Shown here: piece by piece, positions 6,874 through 13,725 of the stretch
How positions within the stretch are numbered: the stretch's first letter is position 1
How the letters are laid out: each line of letters begins with the position of its first letter
Origin: Trueperaceae bacterium
GTDB taxonomy: Bacteria; Deinococcota; Deinococci; Deinococcales; Trueperaceae
Reading direction: 5' to 3'
Assembly (NCBI GenBank): GCA_007121175.1
Contig: SKMG01000187.1
Span: 1-17,207 of the forward strand
DNA length: 17,207 nt
Position numbers and translations under genes: made by a program
The notes under the pieces: model-generated
The model's database searches: none
Told to the model about the DNA's origin: nothing
What the model saw: the letters and a program-made list of their open reading frames with translations, nothing else

Positions 6874-8025
6874 TCAGGCGGCGCGCTCGCGCGCCTCTCC
6901 CCCCACGTACTCGCGGGCGAGGCGCGGCGCGCTGAGGTGCGTGAGCAGCTCGTACGACACGGTGCCGAGCCGCGCAGCTAAGTCCGCGATGGAGGGACCG
7001 TCGGGGCCGAGGAAGGTCACCGCGTCGCCGACCGTGACCGAGTCGGCGAGTGACCCGACGTCGAGCATCAGTTGGTCCATGCACACGCGCCCGACGACGT
7101 TCACGCGCTGGCCGTGCACCAGCGCATGCGCCCGGTTACCGGCGGCGCGCGGGTAGCCGTCGGCGTAGCCGAGCTGCACGGTGGCGATGACGGTGTCGCG
7201 CGGCGCCCGGTAGGTGGCGCCGTAGCTGACCGGCGAGCCGCGCACTGCGCGCTTCACGAAGATCACCGGCGCTTGCAAGGTGGCGACGGGGCGCAGGGCG
7301 GGGATGCCGGGCGGCATCAGCGCCTCGGCGGCTGGGTTGGCGTGATGGCCGTAGAGCGCCAGCCCTGGCCGCACCATGTCGTAGTGCGCCCGCGGCAGCC
7401 ACAAGCAGGCCGCCGAGTTGGCCGCGTGAGCGCTGCGAATCTCCACCCCAGCGGCGCGCACCGCTGCTAGGGCTGCCTCGAAGCGGTCCAGCTGCCGCGC
7501 GGTGAAGCCGTCGGCGAGGCTCACGTCGGGCTCGTCGGCCCGAGCGAGGTGCGTCCACAGCGCCTCGAGCCGCGCGTGCCGCGAACGCTCGACGGCCGTG
7601 ACGAGCGCCAGCGCCTCCTCGGGGGGACCGCCGAGCCGCCCCATGCCGCTGTCGAGCTTGACGTGCACGCGCGCTGGCGCCGCCGGTGCGGCGGCCTCGA
7701 TCGCAGCGAGGTCCGACCGGTCGGCGACGGTCAGCTCGACCCGGGCGTCGACCAGTTCGGCGAGGTGCTGGCGCAGCGGGGTGAACAGCAGGATCGGCCG
7801 CGTCACGCCGCAGGCCCGTAGCGCGAGAGCCTCGGCGGCGGTAGCCACCCCGAACGCGTCGGCGCCCGCCCGCTCCAGAGCCGGCGCCAGCACAGACGCG
7901 CCGTGACCGTAGGCGTCGGCCTTCAGCGCCGCCAGCAGGCGCACGCCAGGCTGCAGTCGCGCGCGCAGTACGCCGAGGTTGTGGCGCAGCGCCGCCAGGT
8001 CCACCGTGACCGTCGGTCCCTCCAT
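6874..8025 (-). CDS. alr: Alanine racemase
   Basis: This 383-residue PLP enzyme interconverts L- and D-alanine, supplying D-Ala for peptidoglycan. The PLP lysine is Lys35 in LLAALKADAYGHG. Also visible are KLDSGMGRLG (123-132, with the possibly carbamylated Lys123), HAANSAA, MVRPGLALYG (217-226), the catalytic tyrosine Tyr268 in PVSYGATY, LGYADGYPR (285-293) and RVCMDQ (313-318). Length is normal for the family. I place the start at the ATG at 8025, which follows GGAGG on the minus strand and overlaps the exporter stop as TGATG. The longer in-frame start at 8067 would lie inside the upstream gene and adds 14 unneeded residues. It is expressed with the MFS exporter. Confidence 0.96.
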   Translation of the reverse strand: MEGPTVTVDLAALRHNLGVLRARLQPGVRLLAALKADAYGHGASVLAPALERAGADAFGVATAAEALALRACGVTRPILLFTPLRQHLAELVDARVELTVADRSDLAAIEAAAPAAPARVHVKLDSGMGRLGGPPEEALALVTAVERSRHARLEALWTHLARADEPDVSLADGFTARQLDRFEAALAAVRAAGVEIRSAHAANSAACLWLPRAHYDMVRPGLALYGHHANPAAEALMPPGIPALRPVATLQAPVIFVKRAVRGSPVSYGATYRAPRDTVIATVQLGYADGYPRAAGNRAHALVHGQRVNVVGRVCMDQLMLDVGSLADSVTVGDAVTFLGPDGPSIADLAARLGTVSYELLTHLSAPRLAREYVGGEARERAA

Positions 8026-9464
8026 CACTCCTCCGCTCGCTGCCGGGCGAGCCGCCACCAGTCCCACAGCGCCAGGCCGAGCGCCAGCGCGATCAGCACT
8101 TGTACCACCGTCAGCACGTCCTGCAGCGCGGCCACCTGCGCGCTGCCGGGCATGCGGGTGGCGTCACTTCCGACCGGCGCGCCGGCGCGCGCGACCGCAC
8201 GAGTCGCCCAGACGCTGGCCAGCACGGCGGTGCCGAGCACCTGCCCGAAGTTGCGCGACAGCGCCAGCAGCCCGCCGGCGGTGCCCGAGCTCGTCCGCTT
8301 CACCGCCCCCATGATGGCGCTGTTGTTCGGCGTCTGGAAGGTGCCCATGCCGAGGCCGACCGGCAGGAAGCTCAGCAGGTAGACCGGCACGGTCGTGCCC
8401 TCGTCGAGGTTGCCGACGAGCAGGTAGCCGATCAGCACGCTGAGTAAGCCGACGACTGTCACAGGCCGTTCGCCGTAGCGGTCCGAGGCCCAGCCAGCGA
8501 CCGGCGCAGCCACCACCAGCACCATCGGTATCACCGCCATCAGCAGGCCGACCTCGCGCTGGCTGTAGCCGAGCACGCCCTCGAGGTAGAACGGCATCAG
8601 CAGGATCACCCCGGAGATCGACACGAAGGTGCACAGTCCCGTCACCAGCCCGATCGACAGCGCCCGCGAGCGGAACAGCCGCAGGTCGACCACCGGCTCC
8701 CGCGCCCGCCGCTCGACCGCCACGAAGGCGAGCGCCAGCACGGCCGCCGTAGCGAACAGCGCCAGCACTGCAGGGGCGTCGAAGCCGCGCGCCTGACCGG
8801 TGGTCAGCCCCAGCGACAGGGCCGTGAGCGACGCGGCCACCGTGACCGCGCCGGCAACGTCGAAGCCGCGCCGCGCCGGCTGCGCCGCGTGCGGCACCAC
8901 CCGGTACGCGAGGTACCAACCGGCCGCCACCACCAGCACGCCGCCGCCGAAGACGGCCCTCCACGACAGCGCGTCCGCGATCAGACCGCCGAGGCTCGGG
9001 CCCAGCACCACGCCGACCGACATCACCGCGCCGTTGACGCCGAGCGCCCGGCCGCGTTCGGCGGCGGGGAAGACGTCGGTCACCAGGGCCAGGCCCTGCG
9101 ACGCCAGCACCGCGCCGCCCATGCCCTGGACCGCGCGGAAGGCGATCAGCGCCTCGATCGAGGGAGCGAGCGCGCACAGCGCCGAGCCGACGCCGAAGAG
9201 CACGAACCCCGTCAGGTACACCCGGCGCTTGCCCAACAGGTCGCTGAGGCGGCCGATCGCGGGGAGCAGCGCGATCGACGCCAGCACGTACGACAGCACC
9301 ACCCACTGCACGGTCGCAAAGGGTGCGTCGAGCGCCTCCGCCAGCCCCGGTAGCACCACGTTCACGCCGGTGGCCATCACGCTCGCTGCGAAAGCGCCGA
9401 GCGCGGCGGCCGCGAGCACCAGGCGTCGGCGCCGCAGGCTCGGAAGGTCGTCGACGACCTGCAT
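8025..9464 (-). CDS. MFS exporter, DHA2 (14-TM, EmrB/QacA-like) family
   Basis: This 479-residue, very hydrophobic transporter most likely exports small hydrophobic or cationic compounds using the proton gradient. It has motif A GRLSDLLGKRRV (71-82), motif B RAVQGMGGAVL (110-120) and motif C GVVLGPSLGG (151-160). Length and hydrophobic pattern fit 14 membrane segments, as in QacA/EmrB. In helix 1 the family motif LDxTIVNVALP appears as VMATGVNVVLP, so the usual helix-1 aspartate is missing and coupling or substrate may differ. The stop overlaps the alr start (TGATG), so the two are one operon. No ribosome binding site or -10 box is evident upstream of the ATG at 9464, which is divergent from recG across about 80 bp. 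The substrate is unknown. Confidence 0.9.
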   Translation of the reverse strand: MQVVDDLPSLRRRRLVLAAAALGAFAASVMATGVNVVLPGLAEALDAPFATVQWVVLSYVLASIALLPAIGRLSDLLGKRRVYLTGFVLFGVGSALCALAPSIEALIAFRAVQGMGGAVLASQGLALVTDVFPAAERGRALGVNGAVMSVGVVLGPSLGGLIADALSWRAVFGGGVLVVAAGWYLAYRVVPHAAQPARRGFDVAGAVTVAASLTALSLGLTTGQARGFDAPAVLALFATAAVLALAFVAVERRAREPVVDLRLFRSRALSIGLVTGLCTFVSISGVILLMPFYLEGVLGYSQREVGLLMAVIPMVLVVAAPVAGWASDRYGERPVTVVGLLSVLIGYLLVGNLDEGTTVPVYLLSFLPVGLGMGTFQTPNNSAIMGAVKRTSSGTAGGLLALSRNFGQVLGTAVLASVWATRAVARAGAPVGSDATRMPGSAQVAALQDVLTVVQVLIALALGLALWDWWRLARQRAEE

Positions 9465-9532
9465 CTGCGTGCATCACACCACACCCGCACCTCCGGCCAT
9501 CTCGGACCGCGCCCGGCGCGTGGGCGCGCGGC

Positions 9533-9538
9533 TAGACT
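9533..9538 (+). promoter_or_regulatory. Putative leaderless -10 box (TAGACT) of recG
   Basis: TAGACT is followed by 6 nt and the GTG start at 9545. The GAGGG between them is only 1 nt from the start codon, too close for a normal ribosome binding site. Transcription would begin at or next to the GTG. No clear -35 is visible in the GC-rich stretch upstream. Confidence 0.5.
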
Positions 9539-9544
9539 GAGGGC

Positions 9545-11950
9545 GTGGCCACGCTGCACGAGCTTCGCGACCGGCTGCGTCGGCCGCTGGAGCGCGAGCT
9601 CGCGACCGGTTGCCAGGACGACGTCGTGCTCGGCGGGCTCGAACGCATGCTGGCGGCTCTCGGGAGGCCCATCGACGACGTCGCGGCGCTGCTCACCGGC
9701 TACGGGAGCTGGACGCCGGAGCAACGGCGGCGTGCGGTGGAGGTAGCGCTGCGTCGCCTCGAGCCCTCGGAGGGTCGCGGCGACACCGCCGCGCCGACCC
9801 GAGAGTCCCGCGGGCCTGCTCCGCGTCCCGCCGCGTCGCCCGAACGCCCGGTGCGGCGCGACGGCGTGCCGGCGCCCGGTGGGCAGCCGGGTCCCGACGC
9901 ACTGCTCGATGCGTCGCTCGAGGGGCGCGCCTTCGATCTCGGCAAGCACGCTCCGCGCAAGCTCGCTGAGCTCGGTTTGCGGAGCTACCGTGACCTGCTC
10001 GAGCACGTGCCGCGACGCTGGGAGGACAGACGCGCGCTGCCGAGCTTCGCCGCCGCCGCCGAGCTGGATCAGGCGACCGTGTCCGGCACCTTGCTGGGCC
10101 GCAAGGCGCTGCCGACCCGCCGCGGTCTGCACGTGCTGCGCGGGGTGCTCGAGGACGGTTCGGGCGACCGCCTCACGGCGGTGTGGTTCAACCAGCCGTG
10201 GCTCGAGCGGCAGCTGTTCCCCGGTCTGCGTCTGGTGGTGACCGGGCGCGTCAAGCGCCGCGGCCGGCAGCTCGAGCTGGTCGTGAGCAGCTTCGAGGTC
10301 GACGAAGAGGGGCCGACGCTCTCGACCGGCCGCATCGTCGCCGTCTACCCGACGACGCAGGGCACCAGCCAGGGCTATCTGCGGAGCACCGTCGACAAGC
10401 TGCTGCGGGCCCTGCCGCCGCTGCCGGACCCGCTGCCGCAGCGGCTGCGGCACGAGCTCGGCCTGGTGCCGTTCGATCGCGCTTGGCGCGACTTGCACCA
10501 GCCGCCCGACGAGGCGGCCTTGCAGGCGGCGCGCGCTCGTTTGACCTTCGAGGAGTACCTGCTGCTCGAGCTGCGGGTGATGCTGCAGCGCGATCCGAGC
10601 TTGGCCGGCCGGCGGCTCTCGGCCGGGCCGGAGCCGCTCGCGGAGTTCCGGTCGGCGCTGCCGTTCGCCCTCACCGGCGCGCAGGAGCGCGCGCTGGCCG
10701 AGATCCTGGCCGACATGGCCGCACCGCGGCAGATGGCGCGGCTGCTGCAAGGCGACGTCGGCTCCGGCAAGACGGCGGTGGCCGCCGCCGCGGTCTGGGT
10801 GGCCACCCGCGCCGGCGCCCAGGCTGCGGTGATGGCGCCGACCGAGATCCTGTCGCAGCAGCACTACCTCAATCTGACGCGACTGCTGTGGCCGCTCGGG
10901 CTGCGCATCGACCTACTGACGGGAACGGTCACGGGGCGCGACCGTGAGGCCGTGTTGGCGCGCGTCAGCAGCGGCCAGACCGAACTGCTGGTCGGCACCC
11001 ACGCGCTGATCCAGGAGGGTGTGGCGTTCTTCGACCTGGGCCTGGCGGTGATCGACGAGGAGCACCGCTTCGGTGTCGAGCAGCGGCGGCGCCTGCTCGC
11101 GAGCCGCCCGGACGTGCTGGTGATGAGCGCCACGCCGATCCCGCGCTCGCTGGCGCTGACGCTCTACGGCGACCTCGATCTCAGCGTCATCGACGAGCTG
11201 CCGCCCGGTCGGCGCCCAGTGACGACCGTGCTGCGGCGCGCGGGTGACCGCCAGGCGGTGTACCGCGAGCTGCTCGCCGACCTGCGCGGAGGTCAGCAAG
11301 CCTACGTCGTCGCGCCGCTGATCGAGGACAGCGAGGCGCTCGACGAGATCAGCTCTGCCACCCGCCTCGCTGATGACCTGCGGGCGCTGTGGCCCGCGAG
11401 CGTGCGGCTTGCGCTGCTGCACGGCCGCATGCCGCCGGCTGAGAAGGCCGCCACCATGGAGGCGTTCCGCCGCGGCGAGTACGACGTGTTGGTGTCGACC
11501 ACCGTGATCGAGGTCGGGGTCGACGTGGAGAATGCGACGGTGATGGTGATCGAGAACGCCGAGCGCTTCGGCCTGGCTCAGCTCCACCAGCTCCGCGGCC
11601 GGGTGGGGCGCGGCCACGCGGCCTCGCGCTGCGTGCTGATCGCCGGTGACGCTGGCCGCGAGACCATGAAGCGCCTGAAGGTGGTGGCGCAGCACACCGA
11701 CGGGTTCGTGATCGCCGAGCACGACCTGGCGCTGCGCGGCCCAGGCGAGCTGCGCGGCACGCGGCAGTCGGGCCTGCCCGACCTACGCTTCGGCGATCTC
11801 GCGCAGGACCTGGAGCTGATCGAGCGCGCTCGCGAGCTCGCGCAACGCATCCTGGCCGCCGATCCGCGCCTGGAGGCGGCCTGGGCGGCGGGCCTGCGCG
11901 AGGCTCTGCGGCGCCAGCAGCGCGCCGCCGGGTTCAGGGAGACGCTGTGA
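9545..11950 (+). CDS. recG: ATP-dependent DNA helicase RecG
   Basis: This 801-residue superfamily 2 helicase remodels stalled replication forks and branch-migrates recombination intermediates. The wedge/OB region spans about 150-270. The motor shows motif I GDVGSGKT (403-410), motif Ia APTEIL, motif II DEEHRFGV (504-511), motif III MSATPIPRSLALT, motif V STTVIEVGVDVENAT, and motif VI QLRGRVGRG (682-690). The C-terminal RecG region includes DLALRGPGELRGTRQSGLPDLRFGD in continuous match. It is about 100 residues longer than E. coli RecG (693) because of an N-terminal helical segment (1-72) and a proline-rich linker (about 75-118), as seen in some other phyla. Motif II has Glu where DEQH is usual. 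The GTG start follows the -10 box at 9533-9538. Confidence 0.97.
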   Translation: MATLHELRDRLRRPLERELATGCQDDVVLGGLERMLAALGRPIDDVAALLTGYGSWTPEQRRRAVEVALRRLEPSEGRGDTAAPTRESRGPAPRPAASPERPVRRDGVPAPGGQPGPDALLDASLEGRAFDLGKHAPRKLAELGLRSYRDLLEHVPRRWEDRRALPSFAAAAELDQATVSGTLLGRKALPTRRGLHVLRGVLEDGSGDRLTAVWFNQPWLERQLFPGLRLVVTGRVKRRGRQLELVVSSFEVDEEGPTLSTGRIVAVYPTTQGTSQGYLRSTVDKLLRALPPLPDPLPQRLRHELGLVPFDRAWRDLHQPPDEAALQAARARLTFEEYLLLELRVMLQRDPSLAGRRLSAGPEPLAEFRSALPFALTGAQERALAEILADMAAPRQMARLLQGDVGSGKTAVAAAAVWVATRAGAQAAVMAPTEILSQQHYLNLTRLLWPLGLRIDLLTGTVTGRDREAVLARVSSGQTELLVGTHALIQEGVAFFDLGLAVIDEEHRFGVEQRRRLLASRPDVLVMSATPIPRSLALTLYGDLDLSVIDELPPGRRPVTTVLRRAGDRQAVYRELLADLRGGQQAYVVAPLIEDSEALDEISSATRLADDLRALWPASVRLALLHGRMPPAEKAATMEAFRRGEYDVLVSTTVIEVGVDVENATVMVIENAERFGLAQLHQLRGRVGRGHAASRCVLIAGDAGRETMKRLKVVAQHTDGFVIAEHDLALRGPGELRGTRQSGLPDLRFGDLAQDLELIERARELAQRILAADPRLEAAWAAGLREALRRQQRAAGFRETL

Positions 11951-12020
11951 CGCGGCTCCCGCGCGAGTCCGGATCGGCGGCACCGCTGCTGAGCGCGCCC
12001 GACCGGACGGGGGGTGGGGC

Positions 12021-12533
12021 GTGAGGGTGCTCGGACGCATGCTCTTGGGCCTGATCGTGCTGGGCGTGATCCTGGGGTTCGTCCTGCGCGGCCGCTGGCC
12101 GCGCCACCGGCTGCCGTGGCTGCTCGCTGCGGCGTTCATGCCGGCGCTGGCGCACCTGGCCTTCATCGCGTTCCGGTCCAGCGCCGAAGGTGTCGCGGCG
12201 GCGTGGATCGGCCTGTACCTCGCGGTGACCGCCGCGAGCGTCGCCGCAGCCTGGTGGTACGCCCGCCGGCTGGCACCGATCAGACCCGCCAGCGCGGCGC
12301 TGCTCGTGCCCGGCCAGGCGCTGTTCCAGTGGCTCGCCACCGGCGTGCTGGAGCGGGCCGTCATCGTCTTGGGCGCAGCGCCCGATCCGATCGCCACGGT
12401 CGCGTTCGGCGGCTTCGCGATCATGGTGGGCACCGCGCTGCTCATCGCGCTGCCGACGCGCCAGCACCTGCCCGCCGGGCCGCGGGCGCCCGCCTGGTGG
12501 ATCGCCCTGATGCGCACGCTCCAGAAGCGCTGA
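12021..12533 (+). CDS. Uncharacterised small integral membrane protein
   Basis: I do not recognise this 170-residue protein. It has four or five hydrophobic segments (about 5-22, 31-51, 57-80, 93-118 and 123-145). Arginine-rich turns (RGRWPRHR at 23-30 and ARRLAPIRP at 81-89) suggest alternating cytoplasmic loops, and the tail is basic. No catalytic motif or signal cleavage site is visible. The GTG at 12021 follows a G-rich GGGGTGGGGC, a possible ribosome binding site; an ATG at 12039 is an alternative start. It sits 70 bp after recG on the same strand and before the LEA lipoprotein, so co-transcription with recG is likely. Codon use matches the neighbours, and hydrophobic periodicity supports a real gene. 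Confidence 0.7.
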   Translation: MRVLGRMLLGLIVLGVILGFVLRGRWPRHRLPWLLAAAFMPALAHLAFIAFRSSAEGVAAAWIGLYLAVTAASVAAAWWYARRLAPIRPASAALLVPGQALFQWLATGVLERAVIVLGAAPDPIATVAFGGFAIMVGTALLIALPTRQHLPAGPRAPAWWIALMRTLQKR

Positions 12534-12552
12534 GCGGCGCGGCGCCCTCTGG

Positions 12553-12558
12553 TAGATT
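12553..12558 (+). promoter_or_regulatory. Putative leaderless -10 box (TAGATT) of the LEA lipoprotein gene
   Basis: TAGATT is followed by 6 nt (GGGGCG) and the ATG at 12565, with no Shine-Dalgarno at useful spacing. The geometry is the same as before recG. The corresponding -35 position falls at the very end of the upstream membrane-protein gene and is not recognisable. Confidence 0.5.
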
Positions 12559-12564
12559 GGGGCG

Positions 12565-13620
12565 ATGAACGCATACCGGTCGACGGCGCGGCGAGGCAGG
12601 GGCGCGCGGCTCGGTGCCTGCGCGGCGTCGCGCCTCATCGCGCACCTGTCGCTCGCCACCGTGGCGGTGCTGGGGCTGCTCGCGGCCTGCGCGCCAGCTG
12701 CGACTGACGGCGAGATCACCTCCGCCACCCCGATCGGCGACGTGTTCGCGCCGCGTTTCGAGGTCGAGCCGGCCGAAACGTACATCGAGCGTTTCGACCC
12801 GCCCGGCGCCGGCGCCGGGCTCACGCTGGCTCTCTCGACGATCGTGCGCAACTCCAACAGCTTCCCGATCGTCCTCGAGCGGATCGACTACCGACTGTTC
12901 GTGGCGGGCGAGAGTGTCGGTGAAGCCAGCGTCACCGCCGGCGTCGAGCTGCCGGCTGGTGGGAGCGCCGACTTCGCTTGGACGCTCCAGGGCGACCTGG
13001 CGGAGCATCCGCCGCTGTGGAGCAAGGTGGTCGGGGCGTTCGCAGGGAGCCCGCTGCCGTTCGCGGTCGAGGGAAAGCTGGTCTTCTCCTCGCAGAGCTA
13101 CGCGTTCAGCACCGGGACACGGCCGCTGGTCGACGGCTACGCCCTGTCGCGCGAGTCGGTGCGCCCCCCGCGCATCCGGCTCGAGCGCGAGGGCAGCCGG
13201 GTCACGCTGGTGCACGCCAACGCCCCGGTGGTCACGCTGTCGCTGCTGGCCCAGAACCCGGGCGACGTCGGCTACTTCCTGACCGGCCGCGGCTTGGTGC
13301 TCGAGCTCAACGGCGTGCACGTGGCGGAGCTCGACATCGGTCCGTTGCCCCTCCCGGCGGGCGATGTGGTGCGCAGCGAGCTCACCTTCCTGATCGATCG
13401 GGGGCGCCTGGGCGAGGCGGCCGCCGCGGCGGTCGAGGCCGCGCTCGCGGGGGAACGCGGCGAGGTGCGGGTGCTCGGCGAGTTCGCGTACGACGTGCTG
13501 GGCGTCGACAGCTTCCCGGTGGTGATGCCCGAGGGTCTGTCGCTGCTGCTGCCGGCTCGAGCGCTGCCGGCGCCACCCGCGCCGCGGGTGCCGGCGCCAC
13601 CGGCGCCGACCGGCGACTGA
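12565..13620 (+). CDS. Lipoprotein with two LEA type 2 (WHy-like) domains
   Basis: This 351-residue exported protein begins with an Arg-rich n-region, a hydrophobic core (about 28-40) and the lipobox LLAAC, making Cys42 the likely lipidated residue. Two related beta-rich domains follow. The first (about 66-182) contains TIVRNSNSFPIVLERIDYRL; the second (about 203-325) contains LSLLAQNPGDVGYFLTGRGL and VLELNG. The N-P/N-S turn followed by strands matches the LEA14/WHy domain, found in desiccation and stress proteins including the Deinococcus protein DrwH. The C-terminus is a short proline-alanine tail (PAPPAPRVPAPPAP). It probably sits on the outer face of a membrane and protects or binds envelope components under stress. 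Fold and lipidation are well supported; function is inferred. Confidence 0.8.
   Translation: MNAYRSTARRGRGARLGACAASRLIAHLSLATVAVLGLLAACAPAATDGEITSATPIGDVFAPRFEVEPAETYIERFDPPGAGAGLTLALSTIVRNSNSFPIVLERIDYRLFVAGESVGEASVTAGVELPAGGSADFAWTLQGDLAEHPPLWSKVVGAFAGSPLPFAVEGKLVFSSQSYAFSTGTRPLVDGYALSRESVRPPRIRLEREGSRVTLVHANAPVVTLSLLAQNPGDVGYFLTGRGLVLELNGVHVAELDIGPLPLPAGDVVRSELTFLIDRGRLGEAAAAAVEAALAGERGEVRVLGEFAYDVLGVDSFPVVMPEGLSLLLPARALPAPPAPRVPAPPAPTGD
12801..12820. repeat. Perfect 20-bp palindrome inside the LEA gene
   Basis: GCCCGGCGCC is followed directly by its reverse complement GGCGCCGGGC, with no spacer. It lies within the LEA lipoprotein coding region, where it encodes the Pro/Gly/Ala stretch PPGAGAG just before the first domain. 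High GC makes short palindromes common, but 10-bp arms with no mismatch stand out. Confidence 0.6.
13565..13601 (+). repeat. 13-bp direct repeat encoding the proline-rich tail
   Basis: TGCCGGCGCCACC occurs at 13565-13577 and again at 13589-13601, a period of 24 nt (8 codons). It encodes the two PAPPAP units at the C-terminus of the LEA lipoprotein. A small in-frame duplication is the simplest origin, and the tail length may vary between strains. Confidence 0.55.
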
Positions 13621-13714
13621 CTTCCAGCGCGCTCGGGGAGTGACCGCCACGGCCATGAGTTGGCGAGTTGCGGCCAGGGTCCGGGCGTGACGGCCACCGC
13701 CGCGCCGCGCTCGA

Positions 13715-13720
13715 TATGAT
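13715..13720 (+). promoter_or_regulatory. Putative leaderless -10 box (TATGAT) of serA
   Basis: TATGAT is followed by 5 nt (GCGCC) and the GTG start at 13726, with no Shine-Dalgarno. It is the best -10 match of the leaderless set. The 105-bp gap from the LEA stop otherwise holds two loosely similar GTGAC-plus-GC-rich stretches (about 13640-13654 and 13687-13701) of unknown meaning. Confidence 0.55.
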
Positions 13721-13725
13721 GCGCC

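Noticed and set aside
9377..10864. 495-codon open frame antisense to recG
   Set aside because: It shadows the well-supported recG and exporter genes and is rich in Arg/Gln/His low-complexity sequence.
12442..13656. 404-codon open frame antisense to the LEA lipoprotein
   Set aside because: The LEA gene on the other strand has a lipobox and domain pattern; this frame has neither domain nor start signal.
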